Part shown: positions 1 through 4,198 of the stretch, in pieces
Layout: each line of letters begins with the position of its first letter
Position numbering within the stretch: the stretch's first letter is position 1
Source: Methanosarcina sp.
GTDB taxonomy: Archaea; Halobacteriota; Methanosarcinia; Methanosarcinales; Methanosarcinaceae
Direction: 5' to 3'
Assembly: GCA_024280975.1 (NCBI GenBank)
Contig: JAMXLQ010000169.1
Location: forward strand, 1 to 8,392
Length of the DNA stretch: 8,392 nucleotides
The notes under the pieces: generated by a model
What the model saw: the letters and a program-made list of their open reading frames with translations, nothing else
Databases searched by the model: none
Told to the model about the DNA's origin: nothing
Program-made: the position numbers and the translations under genes

Positions 1-2
1 TG

Positions 3-74
3 GTGAAACTGCTGGTGCGCATCGCAAAACCAACAAGTAAACCCGTGATCACATCCAAGGCATCTACGCAATAA
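3..74 (+). CDS. possible C-terminal tail of an unrecognised gene (partial, left edge)
   Basis: One frame is open from the window edge to a TAA at 72-74 and gives about 23 residues ending in ...KPVITSKASTQ. It is basic and has no recognisable motif. The main support is indirect: a GC-rich hairpin with a T-run follows 40 nt downstream on the same strand, as expected after a real gene, and this stretch is more GC-rich than the spacer that follows. A second plus frame stops at 38-40. On the minus strand the same bases read as a Cys-x2-Cys...Cys-x2-Cys pattern, but without a ribosome-binding site. No function can be given. Confidence 0.25.
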   Translation: MKLLVRIAKPTSKPVITSKASTQ

Positions 75-114
75 TTTTTTCTATATGAAAATATTCCCTA
101 CCTATCACTGTTCA

Positions 115-141
115 ATGTCCGCCCCGGACATCTAAATTTTT
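115..141 (+). terminator. hairpin plus T-run, likely terminator of the left-edge gene
   Basis: ATGTCCG (115-121), loop CCC and CGGACAT (125-131) form a perfect 7-bp stem, followed by CTAAATTTTTG. It is one of the few GC-rich spots in this spacer and would end a plus-strand transcript coming from the left edge. Confidence 0.45.
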
Positions 142-382
142 GTTCATAGTCTTAAACTATTTTACTCTAAGTCTGTCTTATTTTCTCATTACAGGATATA
201 TCCTAGACAATTAATTTTAAACTCTCACATATTTTACAGGCAATTTTTGCGTTCAAATCGCACCTCTCGTATCAAACTTTTTCATCTTAAACTCTGAAAG
301 TTTTTTGATCCTAGAGCCTTTAATGCGGTCATTTTTCGGAATACTTCCCAGAATAATTGAAATTAAAGGTGTTATATCACAG
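142..382. other. AT-rich spacer with no gene seen
   Basis: All frames are broken by frequent stops and no ribosome-binding site stands before an open frame. A short T-loop-like string (TTCAAATC, near 252) is not part of a tRNA. It lies between the ends of two converging transcripts, the left-edge gene on plus and the DUF1259 gene on minus. Confidence 0.5.
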
Positions 383-413
383 GAAAAAATGAAAAGCCTG
401 GTTTATCCAGGCT
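383..413 (-). terminator. intrinsic-type terminator overlapping the stop codon of the DUF1259 gene
   Basis: On the minus strand AGCCTGG (413-407), loop ATAAA and CCAGGCT (401-395) form a perfect 7-bp stem, followed by TTTTCATTTTTT (394-383). The TAA stop codon (405-403) lies inside the loop, so the coding sequence ends within the hairpin. Confidence 0.7.
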
Positions 414-1341
414 GAGAACTGTTAGTTTTATCTAACGCTTCTTTAAGCCCACTGGCCAGTTTGTTTTGGTCTCCCATTGCCCAGAAGTGAAGGAAGAACA
501 ACCTTGGCTCTTCATAGATCATATGGTTGTGAACGGCAGTTACACTGATATTATTATCTCCCATTGTTTTTATTACAGGGTTAACCTCATCAGCAGTCAG
601 TACGAAATCCCCGGCAATTGCAACATTGCCGTTGCCAAGAGGTTGGAAATTTATTCCTGTAGCCACACCCATAGATGGAGGTACTTCCATACCGGTATCC
701 GTTATTGTTTCGTTCCTTGGGATTCCAAACTGATAGACGCCACCATTGTATTTTCCTTTTGCTCCAATCGTCTTATTGAGCATATCTGTATCAAGGCTGC
801 TACTATTCATAGACTGAGCAGATATCGGAGCGTTAATTGGCGTTTTTGTTAAAGCGAGGGATTCATTAATCGCTCTTGCCATGAAGACTGGATCTCCATG
901 GCCGGAGATATGCATGTACACAACTCTTGGAGACTCACCGAGTAGATGGTTATGTAGTGCCGTCTGCTCTATGCCTCTTTGTTGTAGCATCTGCATTACT
1001 GGGTTAACCTCATCCAGTTTCAGTACTAGATCCCCCATTAACATTGATGTGTTTCCCTCATTTTTAAAGGCTACCCATGATCCAAGTGCAAGTGCTGGAT
1101 CAACCGTAACGTTTTCGATCTTGACATTCAGGTCGCTTCTAGGCATGCTGAACTTGAAAACATCGCCAGACATTAGTGTTCCCGGTCGGCCCATAGCCTG
1201 CTCCACATCTTTCCAGCTAGAGTTAGAACTAAGTCTTGCTTGGGCTTGCTCAAGTTTGGCAGGCTGAGCGGCGCTTATTAAAACAGTGGCCGTAAGCAAC
1301 AAGATAGCTGCACTAGCTATACAGAAATTTTTAAATCTCAA
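403..1341 (-). CDS. secreted protein with two tandem DUF1259 (LppY/LpqO-like) domains
   Basis: This 312-residue protein starts at TTG (1341-1339), 7 nt after a GGGGGG ribosome-binding site. Residues 1-25 look like a signal peptide: a basic MRFK start, a hydrophobic stretch at about 8-24, and a small-residue SAA cleavage context. There is no lipobox, so it is probably exported rather than lipid-anchored. Two homologous repeats follow, at about 37-168 and 183-306. Each carries the same landmarks: DEVNPV (110-115 and 251-256), T-A-L/V-H-N-H (128-132 and 269-273), an E-x-P-R turn (136-139 and 277-280 region), a later His (144 and 285) and Gly-Asp (149-150 and 290-291). The conserved His and Glu suggest a metal or ligand site, but the family has no established activity. 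It is monocistronic, with its own leader and terminator. The family call is confident; the function is unknown. Confidence 0.85.
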   Translation of the reverse strand: MRFKNFCIASAAILLLTATVLISAAQPAKLEQAQARLSSNSSWKDVEQAMGRPGTLMSGDVFKFSMPRSDLNVKIENVTVDPALALGSWVAFKNEGNTSMLMGDLVLKLDEVNPVMQMLQQRGIEQTALHNHLLGESPRVVYMHISGHGDPVFMARAINESLALTKTPINAPISAQSMNSSSLDTDMLNKTIGAKGKYNGGVYQFGIPRNETITDTGMEVPPSMGVATGINFQPLGNGNVAIAGDFVLTADEVNPVIKTMGDNNISVTAVHNHMIYEEPRLFFLHFWAMGDQNKLASGLKEALDKTNSSQPG

Positions 1342-1348
1342 TAATATT

Positions 1349-1354
1349 CCCCCC
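1349..1354 (-). promoter_or_regulatory. ribosome-binding site deciding the TTG start of the DUF1259 gene
   Basis: GGGGGG on the minus strand lies 7 nt before the TTG at 1341. No ATG in this frame gives the full signal peptide, so this site supports the TTG start. Confidence 0.6.
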
Positions 1355-1370
1355 GATAATATGTTTAATA

Positions 1371-1442
1371 GCTACAACATTGAGTATCAGGAATAAAGCC
1401 CATTCTTATTAATACCAAATGGGTACTGTCCAATGTTATAGC
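1371..1442. repeat. 12-bp inverted repeat with a nested 6-bp stem, upstream of the DUF1259 gene
   Basis: GCTACAACATTG (1371-1382) pairs with CAATGTTATAGC (1431-1442) at 11 of 12 positions, the exception being a G-U in minus-strand RNA. Inside it CCCATT (1399-1404) pairs with AATGGG (1418-1423). It sits between the likely TATA box (1451-1460) and the TTG start. It could therefore be an operator around the transcription start or a folded mRNA leader. Confidence 0.55.
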
Positions 1443-1450
1443 ATTCTTCT

Positions 1451-1460
1451 AAATATATAA
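1451..1460 (-). promoter_or_regulatory. TATA-like box for the DUF1259 gene
   Basis: The minus strand reads TTATATATTT here. A start about 25 nt downstream would fall near 1428-1432 and leave a leader of roughly 90 nt. A second AT-rich candidate at 1465-1480 would place the start further upstream. Confidence 0.4.
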
Positions 1461-1508
1461 TGATTTTATCATAAATTTATTACATGCCGTACAGCTAACA
1501 AAAAAGGT

Positions 1509-1580
1509 AGGTGGGCATCTGGTCTATGCACATGCACCCAAGAGGGGAGGTCGCCGAAGGCAGGCCAGAAAATCCCACCT
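1509..1580. other. GC-rich foldable element, possible structured RNA or remnant of a mobile element
   Basis: AGGTGGG (1509-1515) pairs perfectly with CCCACCT (1574-1580). Inside it TCTGGTC (1518-1524) pairs with GGCCAGA (1563-1569) with one G-U. The interior holds CCC/GGG (1537-1539 and 1545-1547) and a GCC-GAA-GGC mini-hairpin (1553-1561). Together these make a nested multi-branch fold, GC-rich in an AT-rich spacer. No known riboswitch class could be matched by eye and the strand is undecided. The minus strand is also open across the element without a ribosome-binding site. A degraded insertion-sequence end is an alternative. Confidence 0.35.
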
Positions 1581-1600
1581 GATAAACAATTACCGCTGAA

Positions 1601-1750
1601 TGCAGTTAATTAGTGCGGAAAAACAAATCTGAAACTGTCAGAGAGCAACAGGTTAGAAACTATCGGGGAGCAATAGATCAGAAACTATCAGGGAGCAATA
1701 GGTCAGAAATTATCAGAGAGCAAGTCAGAGAAATCCAGTGATTTTCCTCC
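1601..1750. repeat. dispersed repeat, copy 1 (long form, four tandem units)
   Basis: It runs from TGCAGTTAATT (1601-1611) to ATTTTCCTC (1741-1749). The same beginning, unit and end recur in direct orientation at 2490-2563. This copy is longer by about three 25-bp units. The terminal part (1728-1750) contains AAATC-CAGT-GATTT, a small hairpin kept in the other copy. It looks like a non-coding repeat family or the residue of a small mobile element. No transposase is nearby. Confidence 0.65.
1631..1727. repeat. four tandem 25-bp repeats
   Basis: Units begin at 1631, 1656, 1681 and 1706, each opening with GAAA and containing GAGAGCAA or GGGAGCAA. The first three are exactly 25 bp and the fourth is 22 bp after a 3-bp loss. 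Adjacent units differ at only a few positions, so the expansion is fairly recent compared with the decay around it. Confidence 0.8.
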
Positions 1751-1834
1751 ATAAAAATACTGAATTCTTGCAACTATTGTGGATGAATAAAATGAGATGA
1801 GGTTTATTTGTTGGTCCTTCTTGAGGGATACTGG

Positions 1835-1896
1835 TTAATTGCAGGAGAAACCTTTCAATACATTTCAAGGTTCTGATGCAATTAAGGTTCTCCTGC
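1835..1896. repeat. long imperfect hairpin with two alternative pairings
   Basis: GCAGGAGAAACCTT (1841-1854) pairs with AAGGTTCTCCTGC (1884-1896), 13 bp with one bulged A. An overlapping pair, TTAATTGCA (1835-1843) with TGCAATTAA (1877-1885), is also perfect. AAGGTTCT occurs twice (1867-1874 and 1884-1891), so the AGAAACCTT arm has two possible partners. It lies about 125 nt downstream of the minus-strand small gene ending at 2021 and could end or protect that transcript, though no T-run follows on that strand. Confidence 0.5.
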
Positions 1897-2020
1897 TTCT
1901 ATGTCCCGGAGGACTATTTACAAATGGGTTGATTTGGTTTTACGTTTTGTATCTGTCTATCTAATTTGTGGTTGATTAATCAGCAGTCAGCTATTAAGAG
2001 AAAGCTGCTTAAACAACTGC

Positions 2021-2200
2021 TTAGAAAAAGCCGTCGAAGCCGTCGAAGCCGTCGCCTTTAATCTTGCAGGCACGAACTGCTGTTATGCAGCAAGCCTCGC
2101 GCTCCCTTCCGCAACCGCGTCCAAAGAAGCCGTCACCACAGCCGCCAAAGAATCCGCCACAACCATCGAATCTGTTTCTAAAAAATGGAAATCCTCCCAT
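2021..2200 (-). CDS. 59-aa Gly/Phe/Cys-rich small protein, unknown function
   Basis: An ATG at 2200-2198 opens 59 codons to a TAA at 2023-2021. It lies 6 nt after an AGGGGGT ribosome-binding site, the same spacing used by the PhoU-family gene here. The product has 16 Gly, 12 Phe and 6 Cys. The Cys residues are at 14, 21, 30, 37, 38 and 45, spaced C-x6-C-x8-C-x6-CC-x6-C. It begins MGGFPFFRNR, has GGFFGG and GDGFFG blocks, and ends with a D-G-F repeat (GDGFDGFDGFF) encoded by a 9-bp tandem repeat. There is no signal peptide or membrane segment. The gene is much more GC-rich than its surroundings. The Cys pattern could bind metal or form disulfides, and a modified-peptide precursor is possible, but I recognise no family. 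Competing plus-strand frames over the same bases lack a ribosome-binding site. A real gene is likely; its role is unknown. Confidence 0.6.
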   Translation of the reverse strand: MGGFPFFRNRFDGCGGFFGGCGDGFFGRGCGREREACCITAVRACKIKGDGFDGFDGFF

Positions 2201-2206
2201 ATATTT

Positions 2207-2213
2207 ACCCCCT
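2207..2213 (-). promoter_or_regulatory. ribosome-binding site of the 59-aa gene
   Basis: The minus strand reads AGGGGGT, then a 6-nt spacer AAATAT, then ATG. This is the main reason for preferring this minus-strand reading over the overlapping plus-strand frames. Confidence 0.6.
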
Positions 2214-2251
2214 AGTTTCCTATATTTTATTTTCTGGTTATTATTTTATTC

Positions 2252-2263
2252 TTTTTTATATTT
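2252..2263 (-). promoter_or_regulatory. possible TATA box for the 59-aa gene
   Basis: The minus strand reads AAATATAAAAAA, about 50 nt before the ATG. Transcription would begin near 2230 and leave a leader of about 30 nt. The whole area is AT-rich, so other placements are possible. Confidence 0.35.
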
Positions 2264-2488
2264 CTATTGTTACATCTGACAGTTATTCCAACCTGCTTTC
2301 GTTTAGAGAAAGATAGTTTTAGTTTAATTGCCAGAAAGTACAATCAATAATATAATTACAAATTATATAAACATAATAGAATAATATATTCTTAATATTA
2401 ATTATTATTGAAAAAGCTAGGAACCATGTACTAAGAGAGTACGCCAATATATCCTTAAAACATGGCCAGGAATATTGAGAATCTCTGC
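2264..2488. other. AT-rich spacer with small palindromes
   Basis: No open frame of note. It contains TATAATT-ACA-AATTATA (2351-2367), a perfect 7-bp inverted repeat that could be an operator but lies in low-complexity sequence. It also contains GTACT-AAGAG-AGTAC (2428-2442), which overlaps a wider CCATGT/ACATGG pairing (2424-2429 and 2460-2465). Confidence 0.4.
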
Positions 2489-2489
2489 A

Positions 2490-2563
2490 TGCAGTTAATT
2501 CCGCCGAAAAATGGGTTAGAAATTACCAGAGAGCAGGTCAGAAAAATCCAGTAATTTTTCCTC
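2490..2563. repeat. dispersed repeat, copy 2 (short form, one unit)
   Basis: It has the same left end (TGCAGTTAATT, 2490-2500) and right end (ATTTTTCCTC, 2554-2563) as the copy at 1601-1750. It carries a single unit (2519-2540) that matches the 22-bp fourth unit of copy 1 at 20 of 22 positions. The length difference of 76 bp is close to three 25-bp units. It abuts the broken end of a minus-strand gene remnant. Confidence 0.65.
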
Positions 2564-2565
2564 AA

Positions 2566-2753
2566 AACAACTGCATTTCTTTGGATTTCCAAGTCTTTGA
2601 TCGTTGAAATAGGTGTAGTTCGGGCAAGAATACAGTCGTTATCGGAAAAGAACCGGAGTCATCATTTTCAAGTAACGGACTGAATAAAAAAGCCAACGAT
2701 CACAACTACAGCAATGGCGAATCGTCCCTTATAGGCTTTGGAATTACAGGCAT
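2566..2753 (-). pseudogene. decayed gene fragment with a membrane helix, unknown family
   Basis: Reading the minus strand from about 2753 gives coherent protein only if two or three small frameshifts are allowed. The pieces are an initial MPVIPKPIR-like start (2753 onward), a hydrophobic helix RFAIAVVVIVGFFIQ (2724-2680), then a polar ENDDSGSFPITTV, then TPISTIKDLEIQRNAVVLR ending near 2566. The pieces look like the N-terminal anchor and first strands of a small membrane-attached protein. The reading stops where the dispersed repeat begins, so the repeat may have truncated it. A plus-strand frame of about 50 codons covers part of the same bases without a start signal. The family is not recognised and the frameshift positions are inferred. 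Confidence 0.33.
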
Positions 2754-2755
2754 AA

Positions 2756-2968
2756 AAGAAGGGAGTCAGAATTCTGGGGGAAGTTGAGGCTGCTTATCTT
2801 GAAAGGGATGGAAACCTGAGCATTTTCAGATTCAGGACCGAAAAACAAAAACCGTTTCTGTCCACAATCTCCGAAGATATGATCCAGGAATGGAAGCCTC
2901 ATAAAGCAGGTACGCAAATTGAAAACTCAGGCTTTCATTCCTGCTATAGGACAGGCAAGACAACATAG
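2756..2968 (+). pseudogene. C-terminal remnant of a DUF421 (YetF-like) membrane protein
   Basis: The frame 2756-2968 encodes 70 residues ending at TAG and is blocked just upstream by TAA (2753-2755). It has no start codon with a ribosome-binding site at the proper place. Residues 3-21 or so read KGVRILGEVEAAYLERDG then NLSIFRF. This resembles the last alpha/beta segment of DUF421/YetF proteins, where a '(K)KG...EVEAA.LE.DG.LSV' run closes the cytoplasmic domain. The membrane segments and most of that domain are missing. The tail after residue 25 is not recognisable. It is probably the leftover of a deleted gene. The motif was matched from memory, not by alignment. Confidence 0.45.
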
Positions 2969-3109
2969 CTGGAAAAAGGTAACATCTTTAGACTGTTAAG
3001 GCAATATTTGGGTACATCTGAAGATACATACGATATCTTTTTTGAACTACTTAGTTTATATGGTTTATTTTTAAAAGCACTTATTTCTGGTAAGCATGGT
3101 TAGGTAAGT

Positions 3110-3148
3110 GAGAACCAAAATCCGTGTTCTCTGACATTACTTTTTTTG
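3110..3148 (+). terminator. weak hairpin and T-run, possible old terminator
   Basis: GAGAAC (3110-3115) pairs with GTTCTC (3126-3131), and a run of seven T follows at 3141-3147. It could be the former terminator of the decayed plus-strand gene, and it also isolates the hemerythrin promoter. Confidence 0.3.
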
Positions 3149-3166
3149 TAAATTAGGGTTTGTAGT

Positions 3167-3180
3167 TATATATTTATATT
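3167..3180 (+). promoter_or_regulatory. TATA box for the hemerythrin gene
   Basis: TTATATATTTATAT lies 44-57 nt before the ATG at 3224. The start of transcription is expected near 3198-3203, just upstream of the ribosome-binding site. Confidence 0.5.
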
Positions 3181-3223
3181 TTTGTAAATAACACTTTGTT
3201 ATACCTCAAACGAGGGGGGGACT

Positions 3224-3676
3224 ATGGAAACAATTTATGATATTCTAAAAGCAGAACATGATCAGATGGCTGATCTTCTCCAGCAGGCATTGCGTGATAG
3301 CTCAAAGGTAAGTTTTTTAAAAGTAAAGCTTAAAGCTGATCCGCATATGATGGGAGAAGAGAAATTTTTTTATCCGGTACTTGAAGGGGAAGATAAATTA
3401 AGTGAGCTTGTTAGTCATGCCTACGAAGAACACAATGAGGCAAAAGTTCTGATATACGAAATAGAAGGTATGGACGAGAGAGACGAAGAATGGACTGCTA
3501 AAATCAGTGAACTTAAACAAAGCATAGATCATCACATAGAAGAAGAGGAAGGTAAGGTATTTGAACGAGCCCAAGGTGTTCTTAGCCAGGAAAAGGCAGA
3601 AGAGATCGCTAAACAATACATTGAGTTCAAAAGGAGTTACATGAACAGGATAGAGACTGGGGAATCTCTAACATAA
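3224..3676 (+). CDS. hemerythrin HHE domain protein
   Basis: A 150-residue single-domain cytoplasmic protein, the usual size for a stand-alone HHE domain. The ATG follows a GAGGGGGGG ribosome-binding site. The diiron ligand pattern is complete: His12 in A-E-H-D-Q-M, His41 and Glu45 in H-M-M-G-E-E, His70 in E-E-H-N-E, His103/104 with Glu108 in D-H-H-I-E-E-E-E. The rest is helical and charged, as in a four-helix bundle. There is no signal peptide, membrane segment or fused signalling domain. Hemerythrins bind O2, and some bind NO or iron, through a mu-oxo diiron centre. In an anaerobe a role in oxygen scavenging or sensing is a reasonable inference. The gene stands alone between a TATA box and a T-rich tail, so no partner is indicated by context. 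Confidence 0.9.
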   Translation: METIYDILKAEHDQMADLLQQALRDSSKVSFLKVKLKADPHMMGEEKFFYPVLEGEDKLSELVSHAYEEHNEAKVLIYEIEGMDERDEEWTAKISELKQSIDHHIEEEEGKVFERAQGVLSQEKAEEIAKQYIEFKRSYMNRIETGESLT

Positions 3677-3700
3677 GCAAAAGTGAAATTTAACCTGCAT

Positions 3701-3760
3701 TGAGGCCTGGTTTCTCTTTAATCGGCCCCATTTATTTTATTATCATTTCTATTCCTTATA
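3701..3760 (+). terminator. T-rich tract after the hemerythrin gene
   Basis: A GGCC-rich stretch (GAGGCCTGG around 3702-3710, CGGCCCC around 3722-3728) allows a short imperfect hairpin and leads into TTTATTTTATTATCATTTCTATT. Archaeal RNA polymerase stops at T-rich tracts, so this is the probable end. Confidence 0.35.
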
Positions 3761-4130
3761 CAACGCCTATAATAACACATTTTATAAGTTTAAGTTAATC
3801 TTGAAGTTATATGTCCCTTAATAAGTCTAGGTTTTCAATAACTTTTTATACTTTTTTCCATTTTTGCATTTTTTGCGTAATCTAATTAGTTTTCTCTCAT
3901 TTGCTGGAAAATAATCAGCTAGAATATTTACAGAATCCTCTAATTAATTGCGAAAAAAGAGGTTTTATGGGAAAAGATCTTTTTCATAATTTTGGTTTAT
4001 ACTTCCTTTTATCTCGGATTTTTAGTGCGACTCTATGGTTTTCTATGATTCAATAATTAATCCTATATACCATCGTTAGACAGGATTCTTATATTTTATT
4101 TCTCAATTTAGCGTCCCATTTTCAAGATAC
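3761..4130. other. AT-rich spacer before the PhoU-family gene
   Basis: No convincing gene was found. A 29-codon frame at 3967-4056 has a GAGGT before its ATG, but nothing else supports it. Several T-tracts (3840-3880) would stop read-through from the hemerythrin gene. Confidence 0.4.
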
Positions 4131-4140
4131 CTTTATATAT
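4131..4140 (+). promoter_or_regulatory. TATA box for the AbrB-PhoU gene
   Basis: CTTTATATAT is well placed to start transcription near 4158-4166, leaving a leader of about 35-40 nt before the inferred start codon at 4199. Transcription starting here would include the ATT start and exclude nothing of the AbrB domain. Confidence 0.5.
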
Positions 4141-4185
4141 TACCTTCCTCTATATAGTTCCTTCAAGATTAATTAGAATACCCTC

Positions 4186-4192
4186 AGGGGGT
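4186..4192 (+). promoter_or_regulatory. ribosome-binding site pointing to an ATT start codon
   Basis: AGGGGGT, then the 6-nt spacer TTATTT, then ATT at 4199. The same motif and 6-nt spacing precede the ATG of the 59-aa gene, and the ATPase gene has AAGGGGAT about 6 nt before its GTG. Confidence 0.6.
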
Positions 4193-4198
4193 TTATTT

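Noticed and set aside
1..73. Minus-strand Cys-x2-Cys...Cys-x2-Cys pattern suggesting a zinc ribbon
   Set aside because: The only start would be a TTG without a ribosome-binding site. The hairpin and T-run favour a plus-strand gene end, and the window cuts the rest.
243..265. T-loop-like TTCAAATC with flanking GCG/CGC suggesting a tRNA
   Set aside because: The T-stem has only four pairs, and no acceptor, D or anticodon arms can be formed around it.
466..1267. Two plus-strand frames of 128 codons opposite the DUF1259 gene
   Set aside because: They are shadows of the minus-strand gene, with no start signals and no coherent protein features.
1631..1727. Four 25-bp repeats as a CRISPR array
   Set aside because: The units are directly adjacent with no spacers between them and no cas genes are nearby.
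2064..2279. Plus-strand Pro-rich 71-codon frame across the GC-rich island
   Set aside because: It has no ribosome-binding site, and its tail is a low-complexity product of the AT-rich promoter region. Its Pro/Lys-rich part is the antisense of the Gly/Phe codons of the better supported minus-strand gene.
3967..4056. 29-codon frame with GAGGT before its ATG in the spacer ahead of the AbrB-PhoU gene
   Set aside because: It is short and its composition is what AT-rich DNA gives by chance. It lies upstream of the TATA box used for the next gene, so it would not be a leader peptide of that gene.
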